Below are positions 1 to 9,108 of a DNA stretch of 55,180 bases, in pieces; positions within the stretch are counted from its first letter, which is position 1, and each line of letters begins with the position of its first letter. The DNA is from Fibrobacter sp. (lineage in GTDB: Bacteria; Fibrobacterota; Chitinivibrionia; Chitinivibrionales; Chitinispirillaceae). The DNA is taken from positions 1 through 55,180 of the forward strand of contig JAAZBG010000111.1 of assembly GCA_012513915.1 (NCBI GenBank), in the 5' to 3' direction. Under the pieces are notes generated by a model. The model saw only the letters and a program-made list of their open reading frames with translations. It made no database searches and was not told where the DNA came from. The translations under genes and the position numbers were made by a program.

Positions 1-1
1 A

Positions 2-424
2 AATGGTTTTTACATTTCAAGAAATGAGATACCTGGCAAAAGCAGTGATTTGCTTCAATGTGTAAAAAGGATCACTCCGGTTAAAAAAGGACTTAAAGAA
101 GCTTTTGCCAGTCCCGGAATATTAAAGAGAGTTGAGGATAATAGTAATGATGTTGTCCGGTTTGTTTATTGTTTGTCAAAAAACGCCAATGTTACGATTC
201 GTATCTACGACTACAACAATGATCTTGTAAAGACGATCATAGAAAAGCAACCGAGAAAATCAGGTACTGAAAATGCAGAATACGGGAGAAGTAATGATAA
301 ATACAAAGACGTATGGGATGGTACTACCGCCGGAGGAAGGCCGTGTGCACCCGGAGTTTACTATTTTAAGATAACCACAGATATCGGAGAGCATGCTTTT
401 GGAAAAATTGTTGTTGCGAAATAA
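2..424 (+). CDS. C-terminal part of a secreted/surface protein with FlgD-like Ig domain (partial)
   Basis: The frame is open from the left window edge, so the start lies outside and only about 140 C-terminal residues are visible. The end of the protein has the pattern of FlgD-like immunoglobulin domains: a V-R-F stretch, N-V-T-I-R-I-Y-D, then V-W-D-G-T-T-A-G-G-R and A-P-G-V-Y-Y-F-K-I. Such domains close many large extracellular proteins of FCB-group bacteria and often act as sorting or adhesive modules. Its last 32 bases overlap the next gene, an outer-membrane barrel, which suggests co-transcription. The function of the missing N-terminal part cannot be seen. Confidence 0.7.
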   Translation, partial: NGFYISRNEIPGKSSDLLQCVKRITPVKKGLKEAFASPGILKRVEDNSNDVVRFVYCLSKNANVTIRIYDYNNDLVKTIIEKQPRKSGTENAEYGRSNDKYKDVWDGTTAGGRPCAPGVYYFKITTDIGEHAFGKIVVAK

Positions 425-1460
425 ATATATCGTTGCACTGGTTTCTCTACTGCTGACCAGCGGCGCAGAAATGTTGTCAGCTGGTGAGGTGGGCGGATTA
501 TCCGGAGCGTATCTGCGTCCTCCTGTTGGAGCTGCAGCATTAGCCATGGGGGGTGCATCAAGTGCATCACCAGACTATCTTGCATGCTGGTGGAATCCAT
601 CAATGATTGCACCAGCAAAAGAGAAGAAAATTGAAATCGGTACCGGAACCCGTTCACTTGGAAGAACTGATCTTTACGGGCAGTTCACCTTTAAGGTTCC
701 GCCAAGACTTGGTATGGGATTTTTTATCCTGTACAGGGGAGATCCGTTTCTTGACAATTTGTATAATGACGACTACGATAATCCTCAAAAGCTTGATCGG
801 GCATCATACACAACACTTACATCAAAGATAGCGCTCAGTTACAATTTTACCAAAAAGATTTATGCCGGTATCAACATAGGAATCCTCTATCAGCGTTTGC
901 CGACAGCTCTTGATGAAAATGGAGATTGGATATATACATCATCAAATGGAATAGGTTCAATTGATGCCGCAGTGTTGTATAAAGTAAATGAGCGATTGAA
1001 GCTTTCGGTCGTTGCAAGAGATTTCTTCGCATTGATGACCTGGGACATAGCAAGTGATGGAAATTATCAGATAAATGACAGGCCGCTTCCATCACTGACA
1101 ATTGCATCATCGTATGAAGACGCTCTCTTTGGGAAGCCATTTAAATGGACTGTCGATTTAAAAGGGTACGTATTTGATAACGAATGGAATGCCCTTGATC
1201 ATAAAGAAGCTTATCTGTCAACAGGCGTGCAGTTACAGAACTGGGAAGCATTTGCGTTGCGTCTGGGAATTGGTGATATTCGTCTTAACGGTCAATTTAT
1301 GGATGATGAATACAGAGATGAGTTTTTCTGCAAGATTGGTGCTGGTATTTCAATGGATCTCTCGTCTATTGTCAAAGGACTTCATGCAAATTATGGAGTT
1401 TCAACTGATAAACTCTGGGCAGGTATCGATCAGCAGCTTGACTTCTCGTTTAGATTTTAA
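393..1460 (+). CDS. PorV/PorQ-type outer-membrane beta-barrel protein
   Basis: This 355-residue protein has a short hydrophobic signal segment (about residues 11-30) followed by G-x-x-G-A-Y-L-R-P-P-V-G and A-L-A-M-G-G-A. That is the usual opening of the PorV/PorQ (UPF0164) barrel family. The rest alternates aromatic and polar residues as expected for beta strands and ends in F-S-F-R-F, a terminal-phenylalanine outer-membrane signature. The start overlaps the upstream gene by 32 bases; TTG codons at 399-414 are alternative starts. In Bacteroidetes such proteins serve type IX secretion, but no other T9SS gene is seen here, so the exact role is open. Confidence 0.75.
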   Translation: MLLEKLLLRNKYIVALVSLLLTSGAEMLSAGEVGGLSGAYLRPPVGAAALAMGGASSASPDYLACWWNPSMIAPAKEKKIEIGTGTRSLGRTDLYGQFTFKVPPRLGMGFFILYRGDPFLDNLYNDDYDNPQKLDRASYTTLTSKIALSYNFTKKIYAGINIGILYQRLPTALDENGDWIYTSSNGIGSIDAAVLYKVNERLKLSVVARDFFALMTWDIASDGNYQINDRPLPSLTIASSYEDALFGKPFKWTVDLKGYVFDNEWNALDHKEAYLSTGVQLQNWEAFALRLGIGDIRLNGQFMDDEYRDEFFCKIGAGISMDLSSIVKGLHANYGVSTDKLWAGIDQQLDFSFRF

Positions 1461-1500
1461 CAGATTACTATAGAATTTGAAAATAAGGATTAGTTTACAA

Positions 1501-2952
1501 ATGATTTCCCGATTAAAAAATATGATTTCCCTTGGGCTTCTCGCGGTTATGGCAGCCGGAACTGCACATGCAAAGAACGCGGGATGGGCTTTTTATGAGT
1601 TTCTGGAGGATCCGATCAATTCGCGGTCGATCTCAATGGGATCTGCAGGCACTGCACTTCCGGAAAACAGGGGAATTTACTTTTATAATCCGGCACTTCC
1701 ATCAATTACAAGTCGGAGCTATGTTTCTTTTGATTATGGACGTCAATACAGTGATATGGACCGTGCACATGTAGAGAGTGCAATTATTTCGAAATCATGG
1801 TTTCTTGATTTCGGGTTTACATCCCATTCCACAGGAGAATTCAAGGTCGCGGATGAAACCGGTGTATATAATGGATTTACTCAATCAAACCAATCGATTG
1901 TCGGAATGCTTGGTGGCGGATTCATTAAGGATAATTACTCTGCTGCAGTAGCTTTTACAGGAATACAAAGCAAGATCGGCGAATACACATCGTATGGCTT
2001 ATGTGGAAATGCCGGAATTATGCTAACCCTGATCGATAAAAAACTCTATGCAGGAGCTGCAGCGCTCAATATCGGGAGAAACAGTTCATACTTTGACAAA
2101 CACAATTTGAATCTTGACTATCTTCCCTTTACAGTCAGGGGTGGCGCTTCCTGGAATGATACACTGAATAAAAAATATGCATACTCGGTTGCCGCAGATG
2201 TTGTGTATAGTAAAAATTACGAGACGGTGATGGTGCCAATAGGTGTGGAATTCTGGTTGTTCCCGGTACTGGCGGTTCGGGCCGGAAAACGAATCAATTT
2301 TGAAAGTGATCTGTTTTCAATTGGCGTTGGGCTTAAGGTAACAAATCTTGCTTTTGATGTGTCATTTATTCCAACAAGAACTGGTGATGATGTTGGTTTG
2401 AAATGGTCAAGCGGACTGACGTATAGTCTGGCGTTGCCTAAAAAGTCACAGGCGGCCAAAAAGAGAGATGTACCGGATACGTCGTCAAGTACGGCAGATA
2501 CCACAGGAGCAGCTGTAAAAACGGATACTGTTCCATTATATAAAGCTCCGGTTGAGAGGAGAATTATAAAAAAAGTATCTGATACAGATAGTACTGCCGC
2601 AAAAGATACATTGAAAGACTCAGTAAAAGACTCAGTAAATGTTCAGCAGATTGATACAACTGGAGCGATGGGTGTTATTGATACGGTTACTCAGCCAGTG
2701 GCCGGGCCTTTAAAGGAACTCCCTGACACTACCTCAGGTAAGTCACAGCCTGTTCCTTTGACAACGGATACGACGGTGGAAAAAACATCAGAGAAGAGCT
2801 CCACTCAGGAACTGCCAGCCGTACAGTCAACCATTAAGCAAAGCGTGATTGAAGAAGAGGGTGCATTGACACCTGATGTTTCCGATTCTGTTCCATTGCC
2901 GGTAGACTCACCTGGAACTGTTGGGGATACTGATCATAAGAACGGGCAATAA
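1501..2952 (+). CDS. PorV/PorQ-type outer-membrane protein with long Thr/Ser/Asp-rich tail
   Basis: I place the start at ATG 1501 (483 residues), behind an aagga box near 1485; a TTG at 1477 would add eight residues. A signal peptide (about residues 1-24, ending T-A-H-A) precedes the barrel-type sequence S-R-S-I-S-M-G-S-A-G-T-A with N-P-A-L further on, the same family pattern as the gene before it. The barrel spans roughly residues 25-325. The last 150 residues or so are low-complexity, rich in D-T, D-S and V-P, and look disordered. Only 40 bases separate it from the upstream barrel gene, so the two probably form an operon. Confidence 0.72.
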   Translation: MISRLKNMISLGLLAVMAAGTAHAKNAGWAFYEFLEDPINSRSISMGSAGTALPENRGIYFYNPALPSITSRSYVSFDYGRQYSDMDRAHVESAIISKSWFLDFGFTSHSTGEFKVADETGVYNGFTQSNQSIVGMLGGGFIKDNYSAAVAFTGIQSKIGEYTSYGLCGNAGIMLTLIDKKLYAGAAALNIGRNSSYFDKHNLNLDYLPFTVRGGASWNDTLNKKYAYSVAADVVYSKNYETVMVPIGVEFWLFPVLAVRAGKRINFESDLFSIGVGLKVTNLAFDVSFIPTRTGDDVGLKWSSGLTYSLALPKKSQAAKKRDVPDTSSSTADTTGAAVKTDTVPLYKAPVERRIIKKVSDTDSTAAKDTLKDSVKDSVNVQQIDTTGAMGVIDTVTQPVAGPLKELPDTTSGKSQPVPLTTDTTVEKTSEKSSTQELPAVQSTIKQSVIEEEGALTPDVSDSVPLPVDSPGTVGDTDHKNGQ

Positions 2953-3148
2953 GCACTGAATGTAATGGATCCGGAATGTGATTAACCAGTCATTTTCCGA
3001 TTCGATTAATTATGATAAATGTTGTTGAACGAAAAATGGTTTGGCGATAGGTTTTAAATATCCACCTTTTTGACAATTTACAGTCATTTTTCTTCTCAAA
3101 ATACCGGATGAGAGTCATTTTGAAAAACAAAATGTAAAATTTTCTCAT

Positions 3149-3176
3149 TTGGAACTACCATGATGTTTTATATTAT
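3149..3176 (+). promoter_or_regulatory. Possible sigma-70-like promoter for the mre operon
   Basis: In the 310-base gap before mreB, TTGGAA (3149-3154) and TATTAT (3171-3176) lie 16 bases apart, about 70-90 bases upstream of the likely mreB start. The surrounding sequence is very AT-rich, so such matches arise by chance easily. A TTGACA near 3070 lacks a convincing -10 partner. No other gene is seen in 2953-3247. Confidence 0.3.
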
Positions 3177-3262
3177 TGTATTTTTCAGAATTACACTATA
3201 CAATTAGACTACTTGTTGAGATTGTTTATTTTTTTAACAGTAAATTTATGGGGCTACACTCT

Positions 3263-4294
3263 ATGGGATTTCCCTTTTTATCCAACGATCTTGGAATTGA
3301 CCTTGGTACAGCAAACACGCTTATTTACGTTAGAGGACGAGGTCTCCTTATTGATGAGCCTTCGGTTGTCGCAATTAACAAATCGACAAGAAAAGTTGAA
3401 GCAATAGGGCTTGAAGCAAAAAGAATGCTTGGAAGAACTCCCGGTGAAATTGAAGCGATCAGGCCAATGAAAGATGGTGTGATTGCAGATTTTGATCTTG
3501 TTGAGCAGATGCTTAAATACTTCATTCGTAAAGTTCAGAAATATCGCTTTTATTTTCGTCCACGAGCAGTAATCGGGGTACCATCAGGAATTACTGAGGT
3601 TGAGAAGCGTGCGGTTGTTGATTCTGCTGAAGGTGCCGGGGTACGTGAGGTGCATCTTGTAGCAGAACCGATGGCATCAGCAATAGGAATGGGTATTCCT
3701 GTAAATGAACCAAGTGGAAATATGGTAATTGACATTGGTGGAGGGACTGCGGAAATTGCGGTTCTTGCATTGAATGGAATGGTTTGCGATATGTCGGTAC
3801 GTATTGGGGGCGATGAAATGGATGATGCAATCATTTCATACCTTAAAAAGACCTATAACCTTCTCGTTGGTGAGAGCACTTCGGAACAGATAAAAATTCA
3901 GATCGGGTCAGCATTTCCACTTGAGGATGAACTTGAGATGGAAGTCAAGGGACGTGATCTTGTAGCTGGAATTCCCAAAACGCTAAGAATTACCTCAACT
4001 GAAATCCGTGATGCTCTTAATGAACCAATTTCGACTATTATTGAAGCTGTAAAGCAGGCGCTGGAACAGACACCGCCTGAACTATCAGCGGACATTCTTG
4101 ATAAAGGTATAATCATGACTGGTGGCAGTTCACAGCTCAGGGGACTGGATGAACGGTTGCGTCAGGAGACAAACCTGCCGGTTAATGTTATTGATGAACC
4201 TTTGACCTGCGTTGCCCGTGGTGCACTAAAAATTATTGAAGATCTTGATAAATTTTCGCCTGTACTTATGCCGACAGGAAGAAGGTCAAGATAA
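3263..4294 (+). CDS. mreB: Rod shape-determining protein MreB (bacterial actin)
   Basis: MreB polymerises under the inner membrane and directs the elongation machinery for peptidoglycan synthesis. The actin-fold nucleotide motifs are visible: D-L-G-T-A-N-T (phosphate 1), V-I-D-I-G-G-G-T-A-E (phosphate 2) and M-T-G-G-S-S-Q-L near the C-terminus (adenosine). From ATG 3263 the protein has 343 residues, the normal family length; GGGG at 3250-3253 is a fair ribosome-binding site. ATG 3248 is an alternative start, and a frame open further upstream to 3176 adds a tail not seen in MreB. It heads the mreB-mreC-mreD-PBP2-rodA cluster. Confidence 0.95.
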   Translation: MGFPFLSNDLGIDLGTANTLIYVRGRGLLIDEPSVVAINKSTRKVEAIGLEAKRMLGRTPGEIEAIRPMKDGVIADFDLVEQMLKYFIRKVQKYRFYFRPRAVIGVPSGITEVEKRAVVDSAEGAGVREVHLVAEPMASAIGMGIPVNEPSGNMVIDIGGGTAEIAVLALNGMVCDMSVRIGGDEMDDAIISYLKKTYNLLVGESTSEQIKIQIGSAFPLEDELEMEVKGRDLVAGIPKTLRITSTEIRDALNEPISTIIEAVKQALEQTPPELSADILDKGIIMTGGSSQLRGLDERLRQETNLPVNVIDEPLTCVARGALKIIEDLDKFSPVLMPTGRRSR

Positions 4295-4463
4295 TCTTTA
4301 AATAAGGCTGTGATCCGTTTTGATAAATGCTTAACGGTTATTGTATAATAAGCAGTTATAAGGTCATTATTGAAATGCATAGTGGCATAATGATGCTGCT
4401 GCAGTTCAGGGATGATCTCTGAATGGCCGGTGCTGGTAAATTTGTTGGCAAATTGAGGGTGAA

Positions 4464-5297
4464 ATGCATTGGATCATTGAGTTTATAGTACATTACCGTA
4501 ATTTTTGTTCGTTGGTTTTAACGGTTGTTATAAGCCTTTTAATGATTTCCAGTCCTGAAAACAAGCAGCTTGCAACTGTCCGGTTTCTCACAACCAGTGT
4601 ATTTTATCCGCTACAGTTTGTTATCGATAAAGCTACAAATATCAGTAATATTTATGAGGAAAATCGCAGGCTCAGGCAGGATGTGGTGGCTTTGAGTTCA
4701 AGGGTTGCCGCATTTCAGGAACAGGCTTCTGAAAATGACCGGTTACGTGGAATGCTTAATCTTGCTCAGAATTTCTCCTATGATTTTGTTCCTGTCAGAG
4801 TTGTTGCCCATGATCCATCAGATTTTAACAGAAGTATCGTCATAAATGCCGGAAAAAATCAGGGCGTTCATCAATGGATGCCTGTTATTGGCGAAAAAGG
4901 TGTTGTAGGGAAAGTTGTTCAGTCAATGGGTGGATTAAGTCTTGTACAACTGGTAAGAGATCCTGCAAACCGGACGAGTGTGATGATCCGGAAGTCCCGT
5001 GCAATCGGGATACTTGAAAACAATAACGGTATTGATTATTATCTTCGTTGCCGCAGCCATGAAAATGTTGCTGTTGGTGACACCGTAATTACAAGTGGAC
5101 TTGGAGGCATCTACCCGCCGGGGTTACATATTGGCACAGTGGTAAGAATCAGCGACAGCAGTGACCCGCTGTTTAAAAAAGCATGGATTAAGTTATCTGT
5201 TGATTTTAATCATATTGAGGAGTTGTTTGTAATGCGGTTGTCACCGCAGTGGTCTGCATTTATGCATGAATTTGATTCACTTGGATTTAAACAATGA
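4464..5297 (+). CDS. mreC: Rod shape-determining protein MreC
   Basis: MreC is a bitopic inner-membrane protein that links cytoplasmic MreB to periplasmic PBP2. This 277-residue copy has one N-terminal membrane helix (about residues 13-32), a coiled coil (about 60-95, E-E-N-R-R-L-R then E-N-D-R-L-R-G-M-L) and the beta-rich MreC domain with Y-D-F-V-P-V-R-V-V and V-I-T-S-G-L-G-G-I-Y-P-P-G. GAGGG sits 7-8 bases before the ATG. Its stop overlaps the mreD start by four bases (ATGA), so the two are translationally coupled. About 170 bases separate it from mreB. Confidence 0.92.
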   Translation: MHWIIEFIVHYRNFCSLVLTVVISLLMISSPENKQLATVRFLTTSVFYPLQFVIDKATNISNIYEENRRLRQDVVALSSRVAAFQEQASENDRLRGMLNLAQNFSYDFVPVRVVAHDPSDFNRSIVINAGKNQGVHQWMPVIGEKGVVGKVVQSMGGLSLVQLVRDPANRTSVMIRKSRAIGILENNNGIDYYLRCRSHENVAVGDTVITSGLGGIYPPGLHIGTVVRISDSSDPLFKKAWIKLSVDFNHIEELFVMRLSPQWSAFMHEFDSLGFKQ

Positions 5298-5791
5298 TTA
5301 AAACAATTTTTATCTGGCTTGGCGTATTTTTACTGGCATTCATTCTACAAACCACTCTGGTTCCATCACTGGCCATTTATGGCGTTAAACCTGATCTTTT
5401 AATGCTTGCTCTGTTTATGATGGCAATTAAAACCGGTGTGATGCCGGCAATATTCATAGGATTTATAATAGGATTATCGCAGGATATCTATTCGCCTTCA
5501 GTATTAGGGCAAAGTGCCCTTGCCAAAACGCTTGCCGGATTTTTCGCCAGCTTGTTCAATGAAAAGGTGATGCGTCTTGACCCTGTAATTCTTGGAATCA
5601 TTCTTATTCTTACTTTTTTTGTCAATGACCTGAGTATATATGCGGTTCAGGTTGTAAAAAGTGGTGGAAGTCTTGGTGCCGTTGCAAAGGAAATCGTAGG
5701 GCCAACGTTTCCTCGCGCACTCTATACGTTAGTTTTCGCAGTGATTCCAATTCTCTGGGAGCAATTTACAGTATTAAAAACAAGACGGTAA
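5294..5791 (+). CDS. mreD: Rod shape-determining protein MreD
   Basis: MreD is an integral membrane partner of MreC in the elongasome. The 165-residue sequence is almost wholly hydrophobic with about five membrane helices. It carries the family hallmark K-P-D-L-L-M-L near residues 36-42 and G-F-I-I-G-L-S-Q-D-I-Y in the middle. Its start overlaps the mreC stop by four bases, and it ends six bases before the PBP2 gene. Position and topology support the call as much as sequence, since MreD is poorly conserved. Confidence 0.88.
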   Translation: MIKTIFIWLGVFLLAFILQTTLVPSLAIYGVKPDLLMLALFMMAIKTGVMPAIFIGFIIGLSQDIYSPSVLGQSALAKTLAGFFASLFNEKVMRLDPVILGIILILTFFVNDLSIYAVQVVKSGGSLGAVAKEIVGPTFPRALYTLVFAVIPILWEQFTVLKTRR

Positions 5792-5797
5792 TAATTC

Positions 5798-7744
5798 ATG
5801 CCATTTGGAACACTTTTACAGGATGATCAACAACAGCGAAATACCAAAAGTCTTGTTATAATTGGTATTATCAGTATTTTCTATTGTTTCCTTATCATTC
5901 GTCTGTTTTATATCCAGATTGTTCAGGCGGATCTTCATATCCGTTTATCGAAAGAAAACGCAATGCGTCTCAAGATTGTTACTCCTCCACGAGGTGAAAT
6001 TCTTGACAGAAACGGATTTGTCCTTGCACGAAACAGACCATCCTATTCAATCTGTGTTCTTCCATACAAGATTAAAGCAAAACAACGTAAGCAGGTAATT
6101 GAGAATCTCTGTCTTATACGTGATAGTCTTGGTAATCAGGTATTTGACAGTCTGGAACTGGAGGGGCTCATTCGAAAAGCATTCCTTCGCAGATTTGAGC
6201 AGACACGTATCCGCGAAGATGTTTCGATGGAGCTGGTCAGTATTGTCGAAGAGCATGCGATGGAGCTTCCGGGGATTATCGTTGAAACAGAATCCCGGCG
6301 TGAGTATACTCTCGGGAAATCTGCATTTCATGTTGTCGGTTATATGAGTGAAATTCCTGAAGAACAATTCGATTCATTAAAAGAGAAGGGGTATTTCTAC
6401 GGTGATCTTATTGGCAAATCGGGAATAGAGCGACAATATGAGACTGTTATCCGGGGAAAGTGCGGTCAGGAGTACATAGAGGTAAACGCATACGGGAAAA
6501 GTCTTGGTCCGATTCCTGATATTGCTCAAATTAAACCGGTTGTCGGTAATGATCTTTATCTCACTATTGATGCACGTCTTCAGATGGTTGCAGACAATGC
6601 ATTTCCTGACAGTCTGAAGGGTGCTGTTGTAATGCTTGATCCTCGAAATGGTGAGGTTCTTGTGATGTTAAGTTCGCCATCAGTTGATCCAAATATTTTC
6701 TCGTTGAGTTCATCAGAGCGCAGTAAAGAGTGGCAGGCTATAGCAACAGATCCCAACCTTCCACTTAATAACAGGGCAATAAGCGGAACGTATCCACCGG
6801 GGTCAACGTTCAAGCTGGTCAGTGCACTTGCGGGTCTTGAATCCGGGCGAGTGTCAAAGGATACCCGATTTGCTGTTCCCTGCCATGGTTCATTTCGTAT
6901 CGGATCAAGAATCGCACGCTGCTGGAATCCGGCCGGGCATGGATCGGTTGGGTTAATTAGTGCAGTACAGCAGTCATGTAATGTGTATTTTTACCAGCTT
7001 GGTCTTAAAGTAGGGGATAGCATAATTAATGAGTATTCATCACGAATGGGTCTTGATGGTCCGACGGGGATTGATATCGTGGGGGAGAAAAGTGGATGGC
7101 TTAGCGGCGAGGCTGCGTATAACAAACGGTTTGCAAAAAGAGGGTGGAAGTGGACACAGGGATTGGTACTTGACCTTGCAATCGGGCAGGCGCAGATTCT
7201 AACCCCGATTCAATTGTCATTAATGATTGGTGGTCTTGGTAATATGAAGAGTTTATACACACCATTTTTAATGAAAGCTGAAAGAGATTCAACCGGAAAT
7301 CTTGTAAATCTGCATCAACCACAATTAAAAAAACACATAGACATAAGCGAAGATAACATTCCTGTCATGCGGGAAGCGTTGGCAAGTGTACTCATAGAGC
7401 GTGGAACCGGGGGGCGGGCGGCTGTTCCCGGTATCGCTGTCGGAGGTAAAACAGGTAGTGCACAGAATCCTCATGGTGAAAAAACGCATGCTGTTTTTGT
7501 GGCATGTGCTCCTGTTGATAATCCGGTAGTTGCAATTGCGGTTGCAGTTGAAAATGCAGGGCATGGAGGATCTGTTGCTGCCCCTATTGCGGGTCATATA
7601 TTAAGATATTTTTTTGCAGAAACCGAAGAGGGCAAGCGGATTTTTAGAGAAACCAATCCGACGGACAGTACACTGCTTAAACGACTTACTCAAATGGTAA
7701 AACCCGTAAAAGCTGCTGTTGATTCTTTTTTTGCAGCTTACTGA
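5798..7744 (+). CDS. mrdA: Penicillin-binding protein 2 (elongation-specific transpeptidase)
   Basis: PBP2 cross-links new peptidoglycan during side-wall growth, anchored in the inner membrane and working with RodA. The 648-residue protein has one N-terminal membrane helix (about 18-40), then the PBP dimerisation domain (P-P-R-G-E-I-L-D-R-N-G at 63-73). The transpeptidase domain follows, with the active-site S-T-F-K (336-339), S-C-N (393-395) and K-T-G-S-A (551-555). All catalytic motifs are intact. It sits between mreD and rodA, the classic order of the mre/mrd cluster, with six bases after mreD. Confidence 0.94.
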   Translation: MPFGTLLQDDQQQRNTKSLVIIGIISIFYCFLIIRLFYIQIVQADLHIRLSKENAMRLKIVTPPRGEILDRNGFVLARNRPSYSICVLPYKIKAKQRKQVIENLCLIRDSLGNQVFDSLELEGLIRKAFLRRFEQTRIREDVSMELVSIVEEHAMELPGIIVETESRREYTLGKSAFHVVGYMSEIPEEQFDSLKEKGYFYGDLIGKSGIERQYETVIRGKCGQEYIEVNAYGKSLGPIPDIAQIKPVVGNDLYLTIDARLQMVADNAFPDSLKGAVVMLDPRNGEVLVMLSSPSVDPNIFSLSSSERSKEWQAIATDPNLPLNNRAISGTYPPGSTFKLVSALAGLESGRVSKDTRFAVPCHGSFRIGSRIARCWNPAGHGSVGLISAVQQSCNVYFYQLGLKVGDSIINEYSSRMGLDGPTGIDIVGEKSGWLSGEAAYNKRFAKRGWKWTQGLVLDLAIGQAQILTPIQLSLMIGGLGNMKSLYTPFLMKAERDSTGNLVNLHQPQLKKHIDISEDNIPVMREALASVLIERGTGGRAAVPGIAVGGKTGSAQNPHGEKTHAVFVACAPVDNPVVAIAVAVENAGHGGSVAAPIAGHILRYFFAETEEGKRIFRETNPTDSTLLKRLTQMVKPVKAAVDSFFAAY

Positions 7745-7760
7745 AGGCAGGTGATCGATC

Positions 7761-9038
7761 GTGAAAGATCTTAATAAAAAAAGTTCATTTGATATTCCTC
7801 TTTTTTTTGCAGCGATAATGTTATGGCTGATAGGGCTTGCACTTGTTTACAGTGCAACAGTCATACACGATTCAGGGCCGCTGGTTGGACTTTATAAACA
7901 GCAGATATTATGGATTATAATGGCAGTGCTTGTTATTATGGCAATAACCTCAATTCCGGGGCGTTATTTTCATGCATTTGCCTATATTTTTTATGGCCTT
8001 TCACTCGTAATGCTGCTTGCGGCACTTTTTATGGGTATATCTGCAAAAGGTGCAGAACGATGGATAATGGTTGCTGGTTTTAAATTGCAGCCTTCCGAAT
8101 TTGCAAAAATCGGGCTGCTACTTGTGCTTGCCCGTTATCTATCAGAAAAGACAGTAAGTTTAAGCAATATTCAATCATTTATCATGCCTGGAATTCTAAT
8201 TCTTGTTCCTTTTGCTTTAGTTATGAAACAACCGGACCTTGGGACTGCGATGGTGTTTTGTGCAATGGCATTGCCGATGTTTTTTTGGGGTGGTCTTACA
8301 TTCTTTGAGGTATTTCTGCTTGTGTCGCCGGTTATTTCACTAACCCTATCAGCGATTCCGCTGATTTTATCCTATGAAAGTCATCACTCCTGGGGAATAC
8401 TGGGTTCAATTCCATGGGGTCTCTTTTTTTGTGGATTGTGTGCGTTATTATATTTTTTACGGCCTGCATTATTTATTTCAATCGGGGTTATTATTGCCAA
8501 CCTTTTCACTGCGACAATAGTCACGGTTGTATGGAATTCAGTACTAAAAGACTATCAGAAGATGAGAGTCATATCCTTTATTAATCCCCAGGCTGACCCG
8601 TTTGGAGCGGGGTATCAGGTTATTCAATCAAAAGTGGCTATCGGTTCAGGGCATATTTACGGTAAAGGATTTTTGCAGGGAACTCAGACAAAATTATCAT
8701 TTTTACCCGAGCAGCACACCGATTTTATTTTTTCCGTTTTAGGTGAACAATTCGGGTTTGCAGGTTGTACGCTTGTAGTCTTACTGTTTTTATTTTTACT
8801 TGTGAGAGGATTTTTAATTACACAATCGCTGCGAAACCGTTTTTTCAATCTGGTAGTGATTGGTGCAATGTCAATAATCGGTTTTCATATTTTTGTAAAT
8901 TCTGCGATGACAATGGGTATGATGCCTGTAACGGGTATACCACTTCCGTTTTTAAGTTATGGCGGTTCATTCACACTGACAGTAGCAATTCTCATAGGTC
9001 TTGTACTGAATACCAAAGTATCCAATCAGGATTTCTGA
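7761..9038 (+). CDS. rodA: Peptidoglycan glycosyltransferase RodA (SEDS family)
   Basis: RodA polymerises lipid II into glycan strands together with PBP2. The 425-residue protein is polytopic with about ten hydrophobic segments. It shows SEDS signatures: K-G-A-E-R-W-I near residue 95, L-Q-P-S-E-F-A-K-I-G, K-Q-P-D-L-G-T-A-M, F-L-P-E-Q-H-T-D-F-I-F-S-V-L-G-E, and G-I-P-L-P-F-L-S-Y-G-G-S near the end. The start is GTG 7761 with gaaggcagg about ten bases upstream, 16 bases after the PBP2 stop. It is somewhat longer than typical RodA (about 370), mainly through central hydrophobic sequence. Confidence 0.94.
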   Translation: MKDLNKKSSFDIPLFFAAIMLWLIGLALVYSATVIHDSGPLVGLYKQQILWIIMAVLVIMAITSIPGRYFHAFAYIFYGLSLVMLLAALFMGISAKGAERWIMVAGFKLQPSEFAKIGLLLVLARYLSEKTVSLSNIQSFIMPGILILVPFALVMKQPDLGTAMVFCAMALPMFFWGGLTFFEVFLLVSPVISLTLSAIPLILSYESHHSWGILGSIPWGLFFCGLCALLYFLRPALFISIGVIIANLFTATIVTVVWNSVLKDYQKMRVISFINPQADPFGAGYQVIQSKVAIGSGHIYGKGFLQGTQTKLSFLPEQHTDFIFSVLGEQFGFAGCTLVVLLFLFLLVRGFLITQSLRNRFFNLVVIGAMSIIGFHIFVNSAMTMGMMPVTGIPLPFLSYGGSFTLTVAILIGLVLNTKVSNQDF

Positions 9039-9108
9039 AAAGTCAGACATAATAAAATGGTATAGTAAAGAACATGTCAGGTAGTGCTGATAGTGACATA
9101 ACAATAAC

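Noticed and set aside
3176-3262. Upstream extension of MreB to 3176
   Set aside because: It would add about 29 hydrophobic residues before the actin fold, not found in MreB, and covers the candidate promoter.
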